Source: WVXP01 sp964348095 | GTDB lineage: Bacteria > Desulfobacterota > BSN033 > WVXP01 | Reading direction: 5' to 3' | DNA length: 64,000 nucleotides | Assembly: GCA_964348095.1 (NCBI GenBank) | Contig: CAYGBK010000005.1 | Span: forward strand, 1 to 64,000 | Shown here: positions 8,427 to 16,971 of the stretch, piece after piece | Numbering within the stretch: the stretch's first letter is position 1 | Layout of the letters: each line of letters begins with the position of its first letter | Program-made: the position numbers and the translations under genes | Notes under the pieces: generated by a model | Database searches by the model: none | Seen by the model: only the letters and a program-made list of their open reading frames with translations | Told to the model about the DNA's origin: nothing

Positions 8427-8963
8427 ATGATTGTCTGTCTTAAGAGAAGGCAGGGGTTGACCATGGTCGAGCTGGCGATCACCCTGGCTATCATCGGGGT
8501 TCTCGTTGCAACCATGATGCCCAGTCTCGGGAGATGGCTGTCCCATAACCGAATCAAGAGCGCGGCTCGAGATATCGCCTCCTGCTTCCGCATGGCTCAG
8601 ATGTTGGCAGTTCAGAGAAACCAGGCAAGCACGGTTGAAATCAATTCGGCTGCGGGAACAGTCAGGGTTCTCGATGGAGGAGGGACTGCCGCCCGAATCG
8701 TAACCTTTAGTGACTACAAAGCCCAATTCGACGCCACTCGGGGCGGGGGGAATGGGATTGATTTCATAGACCAGCCGGCTGATGGAATAATCAGCGTCAC
8801 CTTCAATACCCGCGGTATTCCAAACGAGGAAGACGGTAATCCGATTGGAACACCCGGTGTACAGAACGGCGAGAGGGTTTTTGTGGAGAACAACCGCGGA
8901 GAGGGGTACTGGGTGGAGGTTACCCCAGTGGGGAACATACGCTATGAGAGGTACAAGAACTAA
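8427..8963 (+). CDS. fimT: Minor pseudopilin, FimT/GspH type (cassette 2)
   Basis: 178 residues from the ATG at 8427, chosen because it follows a GAGG ribosome site at 8417-8420 and lies just downstream of the predicted sigma-54 start site. Leader MIVCLKRRQG is cut before LTMVELAITLAIIGVLVATMM, Glu5 present; then SLGRWLSHNRIKSAARDIASCFRMAQMLAVQRN as in FimT/GspH. Clearly paralogous to the FimT at 5520 but longer in the C-terminal beta domain, which holds a GGGNGIDF loop. Confidence 0.87.
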   Translation: MIVCLKRRQGLTMVELAITLAIIGVLVATMMPSLGRWLSHNRIKSAARDIASCFRMAQMLAVQRNQASTVEINSAAGTVRVLDGGGTAARIVTFSDYKAQFDATRGGGNGIDFIDQPADGIISVTFNTRGIPNEEDGNPIGTPGVQNGERVFVENNRGEGYWVEVTPVGNIRYERYKN

Positions 8964-9354
8964 GCACTGGAAAACGATGTTTTTCTTGAGTGGGCCCAAA
9001 GGGTTCACTCTCCTCGAGGTGGTCGTCGCTATGGTTATTCTCGCTGTCGCGCTTTTGGGCCTTGCAGGCCTTCAAATTATTTCACTTCAGGGCAACAGTT
9101 TGGCCAGCCAGCTCACCGAGGCGACGACTTTGGCGCAAGACCAGCTGGAGCAGCTGATAACGACACCCTTTAGCACCCTGACCGACGGCGCCAACAATGT
9201 CACAGGAGCAACCGGCGTAGGTTACAACGTCCAATGGGACATTACTCCCGACGACCTTACGGGAGCAACCCGAGCCAATATAACTGTGTCGGTCTCGTGG
9301 ACTCAGGATGTCCCCCACACGGTCAGTGTAAACTCAGTGATAAGCCAATTCTAG
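8944..9354 (+). CDS. pilV: Minor pilin PilV (cassette 2)
   Basis: 136 residues from the ATG at 8944, which has a GGGGAA ribosome site eight bases upstream and overlaps the fimT end by 20 bases; an ATG at 8977 would give a shorter, also plausible leader. Leader ends SGPKG before FTLLEVVVAMVILAVALLGL with Glu5. Ends in TVSVSWTQDVPHTVSVNSVI, similar to the PilV of cassette 1. Confidence 0.84.
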   Translation: MRGTRTKHWKTMFFLSGPKGFTLLEVVVAMVILAVALLGLAGLQIISLQGNSLASQLTEATTLAQDQLEQLITTPFSTLTDGANNVTGATGVGYNVQWDITPDDLTGATRANITVSVSWTQDVPHTVSVNSVISQF

Positions 9355-9364
9355 GGGGAGAGTT

Positions 9365-10168
9365 GTGAGAATCTTAGGGAGAATGCAAAGGGGATTGAGC
9401 CTCATAGAGATGCTGATTGCCTTAGGAATCGCAGCGATTGTCATTGCTGGAGTCTACCGGAGCTTTGCAGTGCAACAGAAGAATTTTGTGATTCAAGAGC
9501 AAGTCGCCGAGGCGCAGCAAAATGTCAGGTCGGTCATGGATCTGATCGCCCGAGATATCCGCGTGGCCGGCTTTGGAAGGCCATCGTGGGCTGTCGGCGG
9601 ATTCGCCGAATCGGTGAATCTGCCGGGAAACCCATCGAACCAGGTCACCGTCGTCGGCGTATTTGGCCCTCCTATCGCTGCATTGCAGAACGACTCGACC
9701 ATGGGCATGGATCAGCTCATACTTGACCAAAATGTGGACCTCACTGCTGGGGACAACCTGCTCGTTTTCGAACCGGACACCATCGCAGCGCCCTTGAGGT
9801 ACAGAACGGTTGTCGTTTGGAATGATGCGGCGGCAACCAACACGATCGATATCGACTCCGAGGGAGACACACCGGGCACCCGAGAAACCCTGGACATGAC
9901 TCTGCGGGCGACTGCCCAGGTGTATAAGGTGGAGACGATTACCTATGCATTGAACGGGACGACCTTGACTCGAGACGGGAATGTTCTCGCAACAAGCGTG
10001 ACGAACTTTCAAATCACCGATCAATACAATCCGGCAGTCCCCGACACGTTTGGCAGGTATCAGATCGTGATGGCAGTGACGACCAGGACCAGCGATCCCG
10101 ACTTTCCAGGGGGATTTCGAACGAGAACACTCACGTCAACGATCAAAGCGAGAAATCTGAGTCTGTAA
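9365..10168 (+). CDS. pilW: Minor pilin PilW (cassette 2)
   Basis: 267 residues, GTG start behind a GGGGGAGAG ribosome site. Leader MRILGRMQRG is cut before LSLIEMLIALGIAAIVIAGVYRSF; then FVIQEQVAEAQQNVRSVMDLIARDIRVAGFG, the PilW signature. Shorter by about 60 residues than the PilW of cassette 1, the difference lying in the C-terminal beta domain. Same tip-pilin role inferred. Confidence 0.87.
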   Translation: MRILGRMQRGLSLIEMLIALGIAAIVIAGVYRSFAVQQKNFVIQEQVAEAQQNVRSVMDLIARDIRVAGFGRPSWAVGGFAESVNLPGNPSNQVTVVGVFGPPIAALQNDSTMGMDQLILDQNVDLTAGDNLLVFEPDTIAAPLRYRTVVVWNDAAATNTIDIDSEGDTPGTRETLDMTLRATAQVYKVETITYALNGTTLTRDGNVLATSVTNFQITDQYNPAVPDTFGRYQIVMAVTTRTSDPDFPGGFRTRTLTSTIKARNLSL

Positions 10169-10193
10169 GAGAAGGAAACGGAGGAGATGCACC

Positions 10194-10664
10194 ATGTCCC
10201 ATCGATTTAGTCGATTCACGAATCAGAGAGGAACGGCCCTGGTGATAGCCCTCTTGGTAATGGTCACGGCGACTGTTGTTGCCGTTGCAGCTAATTTTAC
10301 CGCTACGACAGAGGTTGCAATCTCAGGAAATCAACGGTTGTATACAGAAGACTTCTTCGTCGCCGATGGCGGGCTGGAACTGGTAAAATCCTATTTTCTC
10401 GACAATTTCTGTTTTCCATCCACGGTGGGTTCAGAGCGTAACGTTAGCACAGACCTCGCAGCCTTGGGTCTTGACAACACCCCATTTGTTAACTTGGGGC
10501 TGAACGTGACAAATACAAAGGTGAGAAAAATTCTCGAGGGAAACCCCCCAAAAGGAAAGGGAATTAGTGCTCAGTATTTCAAGGGCAACTACTACAGGGC
10601 CAGATCGGTAACGCTCAACGCGACGAACCTGGAAGAGGAGTTTTGCCTGATTTCACCGAAGTAG
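10194..10664 (+). CDS. pilX: PilX-like minor pilin (cassette 2)
   Basis: 156 residues with a GGAGGAG ribosome site. N-terminus NQRGTALVIALLVMVTATVVAVAA followed by TEVAISGNQRLYTEDFFVADGGLELVKSYF, the PilX pattern. Two cysteines (in FCFPS and FCLIS) could form a disulfide in the pilin head. Last gene of cassette 2; it ends 10 bases from the convergent TPR gene with no clear terminator between them. Confidence 0.83.
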   Translation: MSHRFSRFTNQRGTALVIALLVMVTATVVAVAANFTATTEVAISGNQRLYTEDFFVADGGLELVKSYFLDNFCFPSTVGSERNVSTDLAALGLDNTPFVNLGLNVTNTKVRKILEGNPPKGKGISAQYFKGNYYRARSVTLNATNLEEEFCLISPK

Positions 10665-10674
10665 ATGGACCAAG

Positions 10675-11721
10675 TTATCCCTTTACCGTATCCAAATTAC
10701 CCGACAAGCCGGCCCTTTTAAACGCCTCCCCCGCTTTGTCCTTCATCCCACAGGCTTCGTAAGCCTGTGCGAGCTGCCTGTTGATCGTGATGTGCTCCTC
10801 CTTTTTGAGATCGTTCGACTGCAAGGCTTTTTCCAGGTAGAAGATAGATCGGTCAAAGAGACCCTTCTCTGTATAACATCGCCCGAGCATGACGAGGCAG
10901 TCTACCTGTTTCGGCGCATATTCCACAGCCGCTTCAAACTCTGCAATGGCCTTATCGATCAGATCCATTTCCATATAAGCGATCCCTAAGTGATAGTGGG
11001 ATTCCAGATCCTTTTCGGGTGACAGATTCTGGCCAATATCGACCTTTTGATGGGTAAGGTGTGGCCCATTCCCACTGCTTTGTTGAGCACCTTCATTCCG
11101 CACAGTATCATCGGGAGGTAGCTCTACGGGGTCTTCCAGGTCGAGGATTTCCTCCCCGTGCACAATCTGTTCAGAAGAAGGCTCCTCGATGTCGAGTAAA
11201 TCGTCGAGGTCCAGAGGCTCCTCAACCATTGGCTGATGGTCTGTGGCCGATAGACTGGAGGAAAGGGTGTCATTCTCTCCTGGTACAGGATTCGCCACGG
11301 CCATGGCCTGATTGATGTCCTTGATAGCATTGCGAGCGAGCTGATCCTCGGGGTTAAGCTTGATGATATTCTGGTACAGGACCTTGGCATTTCCAAAGAG
11401 GGATTCTTTTTTGTAAAGGTCTGCCAACCAGTAGTGAACATCGATCATCTTTGGCCTGACTGTCAGAACCTTTTTATACATGGAGATGGCCCGATAGTTC
11501 AAATCTTCATCTTCATACTGCTTGGCCAGCTGTACATACTCTTCCACAGCCCTGTCGACACCGTTGTTCCTGGCATAGAGATCGGCCAGTTTAGTTCGGA
11601 GTCGGATGTTTCTCGGGTCATCGGATACGAGCCTCTCATACTCTTGAATGGCCTTGCGGATCTGACCCTTCATGAGAAACTTCTGAGCGTTTTGCAGAGC
11701 CTTTCCTCTATCGAAGCCCAA
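10675..11721 (-). CDS. TPR-repeat protein
   Basis: 348 residues, cytoplasmic by appearance (no signal peptide). Three to four TPR units lie in residues 1-140 (for example GQIRKAIQEYERLV and NYRAISMYKKVLTVRP) and more in 230-340 (MDLIDKAIAEFEAAVEYAP), separated by an acidic linker rich in D, E and L (about 150-225). TPRs are protein-binding scaffolds; similar proteins often sit beside gliding or pilus genes, but a specific partner cannot be read from the sequence. The conserved C-terminal GMKDKAGEAFKRAG indicates an intact end. Confidence 0.8.
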   Translation of the reverse strand: MGFDRGKALQNAQKFLMKGQIRKAIQEYERLVSDDPRNIRLRTKLADLYARNNGVDRAVEEYVQLAKQYEDEDLNYRAISMYKKVLTVRPKMIDVHYWLADLYKKESLFGNAKVLYQNIIKLNPEDQLARNAIKDINQAMAVANPVPGENDTLSSSLSATDHQPMVEEPLDLDDLLDIEEPSSEQIVHGEEILDLEDPVELPPDDTVRNEGAQQSSGNGPHLTHQKVDIGQNLSPEKDLESHYHLGIAYMEMDLIDKAIAEFEAAVEYAPKQVDCLVMLGRCYTEKGLFDRSIFYLEKALQSNDLKKEEHITINRQLAQAYEACGMKDKAGEAFKRAGLSGNLDTVKG

Positions 11722-12191
11722 TGTGCACCTCTCGACTCGAAGGGTCTTAGGAAAAGAAACTAACCAAAAGGTCCCAAAAAGTCAAGGGAGAGATTTAGAA
11801 AACTTAATAAAAAGAGGAGCTTGGAGCGATTCGAAACGGCGTCTCTTTAATGGTCATAGAACGGCCAGTGGCCGGTTTCTTATCACGTGCTATTCGTCCA
11901 GATTTTCTAATACGTCCTGTGTCGACCGGTATTAAGATCCAATGGGCAGGAGGCATTGGCCACAGGGTCGCTGAAGAGGACGAAATAATGAGAGTCTGTG
12001 AACGCAGTATTTCAATTTTTGCCAATTTCTGGTATGTCCTTAAACTGGACGAATATCGTACACAAGGCTGGAGCGATCGTCCGCTAATAAGCTTATCGGC
12101 CAAAAAATAGAGAAAGATAAGACTAAAATTACCGAGTTTCAGCATGACTTTCGACCACCAGAACGTAAAGTGGACGGAGATAACCCCCGAA
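11722..12191 (+). other. Non-coding spacer upstream of the MglA/pilMNOPQ run
   Basis: About 470 bases between a minus-strand TPR gene and the sigma-54 promoter at 12192. Open frames on both strands here lack ribosome sites and family features. A small hairpin CGGCC-AGT-GGCCG is present at 11862-11874. The length would accommodate upstream activator sites, but I see no convincing repeated motif. Confidence 0.45.
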
Positions 12192-12208
12192 TTGGCACCT
12201 AATTTGCT
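12192..12208 (+). promoter_or_regulatory. Sigma-54 (-24/-12) promoter of the MglA/pilMNOPQ gene run
   Basis: TTGGCACCTAATTTGCT is a full match to the TTGGCAC-N5-TTGCT consensus, GG at 12194-12195 and GC at 12206-12207. Predicted transcription start about 12219, 20 bases before the ATG at 12240, so upstream in-frame starts of that gene would be outside the transcript. It is the best sigma-54 site in the window. Confidence 0.85.
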
Positions 12209-12239
12209 TGGACGGGGGATTAAATTCCCAGGTTCGACG

Positions 12240-12686
12240 ATGAAAGACATCCTTAACGACATAAATGAGCTTCCCGGTGTGAGGGGATCTTTTTTATGCG
12301 ACGGTAATGGCACTGTCATATCAAGCGTTATGCCAGAAATATATGGGAGAGAGGTTGGAGACATCGGGCGGGAGCTCGTTCAAGTCATCTCTCTCTTGCA
12401 AGTTTTGGGAGAGGAGACGGACGTTCTCGATTTCCTCTTTTCAGATGGACGAATTCTGGTCAATGGGCTTCCGGATTTCTCTCTTATTGTCTTTTGCGAT
12501 CCTATGATCGACATCTCTATGCTTCGATTGAAAACAAATGTCGCTCTAGCGGAGATCCGTCGGAACGGAAAATTCAAGAAACATATGCAAAAAACCTCTA
12601 AGGTGAAAAGGGGACTTCTAGCAAGTGAGGGACTCGATGAGTCCTACCGTCAGATTATCAATAGACTAAAGCCCCCAGAACAATAA
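12240..12686 (+). CDS. Roadblock/LC7-family protein
   Basis: 148 residues from ATG 12240, set by the sigma-54 promoter just upstream. The pattern MKDILNDINELPGVRGSFLCDGNGTVISSVMP, an amphipathic helix then alternating strands with GV-G...DGxG, is typical of Roadblock/LC7 domains, which dimerise and act as GTPase regulators or scaffolds (MglB is the bacterial prototype). A basic C-terminal extension (about 105-148) follows the domain. First gene of the run that also encodes MglA, two further Roadblock domains and pilMNOPQ. Confidence 0.7.
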   Translation: MKDILNDINELPGVRGSFLCDGNGTVISSVMPEIYGREVGDIGRELVQVISLLQVLGEETDVLDFLFSDGRILVNGLPDFSLIVFCDPMIDISMLRLKTNVALAEIRRNGKFKKHMQKTSKVKRGLLASEGLDESYRQIINRLKPPEQ

Positions 12687-12775
12687 GCCAGTCCGCTGAA
12701 TTCTCAAAGTTTTTTGACAATCCAAAACGCCGCTAAGATGAAAGGACTGACGCATCAGGGAAGAGAGATCCATTA

Positions 12776-13567
12776 ATGGTAGCGGTCTTCGCGGGTGACC
12801 TTTCCCAAATAAGGCTTCTCGACATCCTGAACCTGCTCATTCATGAAAAGAAGACAGGGAAAGTCACACTGAAAAAAGGCAATACGATCGGGGAGATTTT
12901 CGTGGAAAATGGGGACATCATCCACGGGGGTGCTGAGTCTTATAACGGAGAGGAAGCTGTCTATCTCATGATGACCTGGATGATTGGTCAATTCAGTTAC
13001 ACACCCGATGTTTCGCCAGATTCGAAAACCGTCAAGACGCCGACGGAGGAGATTCTTTCAGAGGGTGTTCACAGGGTCCAAGAGTGGGAGGAAATACGAA
13101 AGACAATCCCTTCGACAGATATTGCATTCAAACTCTTGACCCGAAAAGGGACGGATGACGTCGTTTTGAAGGCTGGAGAGTGGAACCTTCTCATCCGGAT
13201 CGATGGTCTCAAGACCGTGAGTGACTTGTCTCGTGAATTAGGGGTGACTGAAATAGAGACGGCAAAGAAACTCTATCGACTCTTGAGAGAGAAACTGGTG
13301 GAGGTCGCGGAGAGGCCTCTCCACCCGGCCAAAAGAACCGTCGAAAAAGCTTTCTTCGATAAGGTACAGGAAGAGCTCACTCAGATCATGGGGCCTATAG
13401 CCCCGGTTGTCATTGAAGATAACGTGAACGACATGGAGGAGAAGGTTTCTGCTTTTCCGAGGGACAGGGCGGCCGAATTGGTTGAACGAATCAGTTCGGA
13501 AATCTCTGACGAGCGTAAGAGGGTCGGTTACCAGAAGTTGATGTTGGAGGTGCTTAAGAAAATCTAA
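12776..13567 (+). CDS. PATAN (DUF4388) domain protein
   Basis: 263 residues. Residues about 5-100 form a PATAN/DUF4388 domain (GDLSQIRLLDILNLLIHEKKTG then GEIFVENGDIIHG), found in bacterial signalling proteins linked to pilus-driven motility and polarity, such as PixG/PilG-type regulators in cyanobacteria. Residues about 115-185 look like a winged helix (LKTVSDLSRELGVTEIETAKKLYRLL). The tail (190-263) has an IMGPIAPVVIED motif resembling the small C-terminal domain of related proteins. It shares its PATAN fold with the fusion protein at 14615. Role inferred: adaptor in MglA signalling. Confidence 0.78.
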   Translation: MVAVFAGDLSQIRLLDILNLLIHEKKTGKVTLKKGNTIGEIFVENGDIIHGGAESYNGEEAVYLMMTWMIGQFSYTPDVSPDSKTVKTPTEEILSEGVHRVQEWEEIRKTIPSTDIAFKLLTRKGTDDVVLKAGEWNLLIRIDGLKTVSDLSRELGVTEIETAKKLYRLLREKLVEVAERPLHPAKRTVEKAFFDKVQEELTQIMGPIAPVVIEDNVNDMEEKVSAFPRDRAAELVERISSEISDERKRVGYQKLMLEVLKKI

Positions 13568-13582
13568 TGATGGGGTTGCAAG

Positions 13583-14596
13583 ATGGCAGATAGACAGTCC
13601 ATAGGCATTGGTCTTTTGCCGAAACTCATGGGGGCAATCCTGATTCCGGTTCTGATTTCCTTCGGGGTAATCGCGTATATCTATTTTTTTCATATGAAGG
13701 AGATGGTCTCTTCCACAATGGCAGAGATGGAGAGTATGAACACTGCGGTGGTGGACGAAATGGAAGTGATGAGTTCAGTTGGCACCCGTGAAGGGGTTCG
13801 GACTCTCAATGAACTGGGTGAGCGGATGATTCGGGAAAAGGCAAAAGACGTGGCCCGGGAGATTGAAATCTATATGAAGATGCGTCCCGGTTCAAGAATC
13901 TCAGTTCTCCGCGAAGACGAAGAGCTGAAAAAAATCGCAGTCCAACCTGTCGGAGAGACGGGATATACGGCGGTTCATGACGACAAGGCCATAAACCATT
14001 TCCACACAAACCCCAAAATAGTTGGGATGAACCTTCGGACCTTGGCAAATCGGTTTCCAGAATTCTGGAAGATACTCGAAGCCAGCCTAACGGGGGATGC
14101 TGTGGGATACTACGATTGGGAGGATGCCGACGGCGTAGTTCGGCCAAAATACATGTTTATCGCCCCGGTGGAAGGCACAAAACTCAGGGTAGCTGCGACA
14201 ACATACATCGATGAGTTCTCCCGGCCAGCCCGACAGATAGAAAAGAAACTGGCCGAGATCCATGATAGGACTGAAAAGAAGCTTTTGGCGTCGGCTGGCA
14301 GGACCTATGAAAGATTCAGAAGGACCTCCCAGAGAACACTGAATATTTTCGTGATCGTGGTTGCCTTTTCTCTGGGGTTGATCATCATTCTCACCTTCTG
14401 GTTTTCAAGGACGATCATTCGTCCCATCACTCAGTTGACCCAGGTGGCCAATAGGATCAGCATGGGTGATTTGGATACGACCGTGCAGATCAAGTCCCGC
14501 GATGAGGTGGGCCTTCTGGCCGAATCTTTCAGTCGGATGCAAGAGAGTCTGAGAGCGGCGATCGTGCGGTTAAAGAGAAAAAGGCGTGAGCTGTAA
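13583..14596 (+). CDS. Membrane sensor with extracytoplasmic Cache-like domain and HAMP, no output domain
   Basis: 337 residues: TM1 about 12-36, periplasmic sensor about 37-255 with features of a single-Cache fold (GETGYTAVHDDK...HTNPKIVGMNL and YDWEDADGVVRPKYMFIAPV), TM2 about 255-280, HAMP about 280-335, ending RLKRKRREL. It stops after HAMP: there is no methyl-accepting, kinase or cyclase domain. It may therefore signal through a partner such as the CheW-like protein at 16972 or the receiver fusion next door. ATG start preceded by GGGG. No frameshift is apparent that would explain the missing output domain. Confidence 0.82.
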   Translation: MADRQSIGIGLLPKLMGAILIPVLISFGVIAYIYFFHMKEMVSSTMAEMESMNTAVVDEMEVMSSVGTREGVRTLNELGERMIREKAKDVAREIEIYMKMRPGSRISVLREDEELKKIAVQPVGETGYTAVHDDKAINHFHTNPKIVGMNLRTLANRFPEFWKILEASLTGDAVGYYDWEDADGVVRPKYMFIAPVEGTKLRVAATTYIDEFSRPARQIEKKLAEIHDRTEKKLLASAGRTYERFRRTSQRTLNIFVIVVAFSLGLIIILTFWFSRTIIRPITQLTQVANRISMGDLDTTVQIKSRDEVGLLAESFSRMQESLRAAIVRLKRKRREL

Positions 14597-14614
14597 TCGA
14601 GGAACCACGAGGCA

Positions 14615-15754
14615 ATGGCAGAACCTGTGAAGAAGGTCTTGATCGTCGATGATGAAGAGACGCTCACCTGGAGCATGGCCAAGAGCCTTTCCAGGGACCG
14701 AGAAAAGTATACCGTTTTGATTGCAAACACTGGCAATGAGGCGTTGGAACTCTTGAAAAACCAGCCTATCGATCTTGCCATAACAGATATTCGTATGCCT
14801 GACATCAACGGCCTCGATCTCCTCACTGCCATTAAGAACAATTACCCGGGGACCAAGGTCATCATTATGACAGCCTATGGCTCGTCGGATATTCAAAGAG
14901 AGGCCAACAAGCGAGGATCTCTATACTATATCGAGAAACCTTTTGAGATTGCCGATATTCGAAAACTGATCCTCGACATTCTATGGAAAAAGAGCGGATT
15001 CGAGGGCAAAGTCTTTGATCTTCAACTCACCGATGTTATCCAGTTGAACTGTCTCGGACGAGTTACTGCAGCTTTAAGAATTACCAAAGGACAGGAGGCG
15101 GGGGTCATCTACTTCAGCGATGGAGAAATAGTCCACGCAGAATGCGATGGGCGATTTGGTAAGGACGCCCTATTTACGATTCTGAAGTGGCGCGAGGGGA
15201 GATTCGATCACGAGAGAGGTGTCAACCCTCCTGAGCAGACTATCTCTCAGAATTGGGAACACTTGCTGGTTGAAGGCATGCGAAAGACAGATGAAGGTGT
15301 CGTTCCCACCTTTGGGGGCGGGCAATCGTCAACTCCTTCACAACTTTCGAGGCCCGAAGAAAAACTCCAGAAGTCGCCTCGTGATGGCGAAAAACCAGAA
15401 GAGGAGCCCATGGAGGAGGCTGTTAGGTCGATTGCTCGACTTGCGGGGTGTGAAGGGACGATGGTTGTTTCAGAGGACGGTGCTGTTCTCGCCCATGATG
15501 CCATCAAGAACACGGTCAAAGAAGGTGCTCTGGTCGCCTTCCTTGGGGTGCTGTCCCACAGATTGAGTCGGATCTTGGAGGCTGGAGAACTTCACAGGAT
15601 TCTTCTTGGACAGAAAAAAATGAAGGTGATTCTAAGGAATAGACCCTACTATTTTGGAGTTCATCTCAAAGAGGGGGTTCGGTTTGATGATTTGAGTCCG
15701 TCCATCCGGAAGACCTTGGAGAGCCTTCGAGAAATGATAGGGTATTGGAGCTGA
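14615..15754 (+). CDS. Response regulator fusion: receiver - PATAN - Roadblock
   Basis: 379 residues with three domains: receiver 5-122 (acidic D12/D13, phospho-acceptor D58, KPF motif), PATAN/DUF4388 about 127-225 (VFDLQLTDVIQLNCLGRVTAAL; GVIYFSDGEIVHAEC), a Pro/Glu/Ser linker about 230-262, and a C-terminal Roadblock-like domain about 265-379 (RSIARLAGCEGTMVVSEDGAVLAHD). This puts phosphorylation-dependent control and a possible GTPase-regulatory domain in one chain. Placed one gene before the MglB-like protein and two before MglA. Function inferred from the domains: phospho-switch acting on MglA. Confidence 0.85.
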   Translation: MAEPVKKVLIVDDEETLTWSMAKSLSRDREKYTVLIANTGNEALELLKNQPIDLAITDIRMPDINGLDLLTAIKNNYPGTKVIIMTAYGSSDIQREANKRGSLYYIEKPFEIADIRKLILDILWKKSGFEGKVFDLQLTDVIQLNCLGRVTAALRITKGQEAGVIYFSDGEIVHAECDGRFGKDALFTILKWREGRFDHERGVNPPEQTISQNWEHLLVEGMRKTDEGVVPTFGGGQSSTPSQLSRPEEKLQKSPRDGEKPEEEPMEEAVRSIARLAGCEGTMVVSEDGAVLAHDAIKNTVKEGALVAFLGVLSHRLSRILEAGELHRILLGQKKMKVILRNRPYYFGVHLKEGVRFDDLSPSIRKTLESLREMIGYWS

Positions 15755-15883
15755 CGATCAGAGTCAAGATTATGGGTGCAGGTATATTCTCATGATGTAA
15801 CGAGATCGGAAAAAAAGCCCGGGAATAGAAAGGCACAGTCCACATGGTCGATTTTGTGGCCTCGGCTTAGGGATCCGGAGATC

Positions 15884-16291
15884 ATGGACATTATTCTCTC
15901 AGAAGAGGACATCAAGCGGCTAGATTCGTGCTTGAACAAGATGCTGAACAAATCCGCAGCCCTCAGTGCCTATCTGATTGATCGTTCCGGTCAGTTGGTT
16001 GCAAATTGCGGAAGTCCCTCAACGCTTGATGTTTCGGCCTTTTCAGCATTGACAGCGGCGAATTTTGGGGCAACATCAGAAATTGCAAAGCTACTCGGCG
16101 AAGAGGAATTCAATCTCCTTTTTCACAAGGGCCAAAATGAGAACGTCTATTTTGCGGTTGTGGGAGAAGATATGATTATTGTTATCGTTTTTGATGACAG
16201 GACCACAGTCGGGTTGGTCCGACTCAGTATCGACATGATCATGGAAGATCTCCTGAAGATTCTATCTCCCATTTACGGAAAAAAGGAGTAG
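15884..16291 (+). CDS. MglB-like Roadblock/LC7 protein
   Basis: 135 residues from the ATG at 15884 (CCGGAG just upstream); a longer frame back to 15776 adds a low-complexity basic stretch and is less likely. Pattern MDIILSEEDIKRLDSCLNKM, then SAYLIDRSGQLVANCG and TAANFGATSEIAKLLGEE, as in MglB-type Roadblock proteins, which are GTPase-activating partners of MglA. It ends eight bases before mglA, the same gene pair arrangement as mglBA in Myxococcus and Thermus. Confidence 0.85.
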   Translation: MDIILSEEDIKRLDSCLNKMLNKSAALSAYLIDRSGQLVANCGSPSTLDVSAFSALTAANFGATSEIAKLLGEEEFNLLFHKGQNENVYFAVVGEDMIIVIVFDDRTTVGLVRLSIDMIMEDLLKILSPIYGKKE

Positions 16292-16299
16292 GTCGGTTT

Positions 16300-16950
16300 A
16301 TGCCGTTTATAAACTTCAGCAAGGATGAAATCCAATGCAAAATCGTTTACTACGGATGCGGTTTCTGTGGAAAGACGACAAATCTTCTGCACATCTTTAA
16401 GAAGACCATGGAAGATGTCCGGGGTAAGATGGTTTCTATCGATACTGATGGAGATCGAACGATTTTTTTCGACTTCCTCTCCCTCAACCTCGGGAAGATT
16501 CGAGGCTTTGATATCCGCGTTCAGCTTTACACCGTACCGGGTCAAGTACATTACGATGCGACGAGAAAACTGGTATTGAAAGGCGTCGACGGCGTCGTCT
16601 TTGTCGCCGACTCTTTGAAGACGCAGCGAGAAAAAAACATTGAGAGTCTAATAAATCTTGCAAAGAACCTAGCCGAAAAGAGATTGAGCATTCGGACCGT
16701 ACCCTTAGTCATGCAATACAACAAAAGAGATCTTGAAGCAGAAGGTGCTGAGATCCTGCCGGTCTCGGTTTTAGAGAAGGATCTCAATTCGATGCTGAAG
16801 GCCCCCCATTTCCTTGCAAGTGCACTTGAGGGGGCGGGGGTTTTCGAAACGCTCAGGGAGATCAGCAAGCTCGTTGTGAAGGATGTGAGCAAGAAGATTC
16901 TCCTGAATGACGGGAAGGGAAAGTCCTTCACAGGGGCTGGAGGAATATGA
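16300..16950 (+). CDS. mglA: MglA-family Ras-like small GTPase
   Basis: 216 residues. Starts MPFINFSKDEIQCKIVYYG, very close to known MglA proteins. P-loop GCGFCGKT at residues 19-26; DFLSLNLGKIRGF and LYTVPGQVHYDATRKLVLKGVDGVVFVADS cover switch II and the MglA-specific region; the guanine-specificity motif is NKRD. MglA in its GTP form marks the active cell pole and recruits type IV pilus components; MglB stimulates hydrolysis. Here it sits inside an operon that ends in pilMNOPQ. The C-terminal tail is about 20 residues longer than the common 195-residue form. Confidence 0.95.
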   Translation: MPFINFSKDEIQCKIVYYGCGFCGKTTNLLHIFKKTMEDVRGKMVSIDTDGDRTIFFDFLSLNLGKIRGFDIRVQLYTVPGQVHYDATRKLVLKGVDGVVFVADSLKTQREKNIESLINLAKNLAEKRLSIRTVPLVMQYNKRDLEAEGAEILPVSVLEKDLNSMLKAPHFLASALEGAGVFETLREISKLVVKDVSKKILLNDGKGKSFTGAGGI

Positions 16951-16971
16951 CCCAGACCCGGGAGATTATTC

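Noticed and set aside
8247..9008. 253-codon minus-strand open frame over the cassette 2 FimT gene
   Set aside because: Antisense to a clear pilin gene with promoter; composition unlike neighbours.
11804..12364. Minus-strand (186 codons) and plus-strand (86 codons, 11850-12110) open frames in the spacer
   Set aside because: Neither has a ribosome site or family motif; the minus frame runs through the sigma-54 promoter and the start of the Roadblock gene.
12714..12739. Sigma-70 promoter TTGACA...TAAGAT before the PATAN gene
   Set aside because: The spacer is only 14 bases and the -10 is poor; the gene is better explained as part of the run from 12192.
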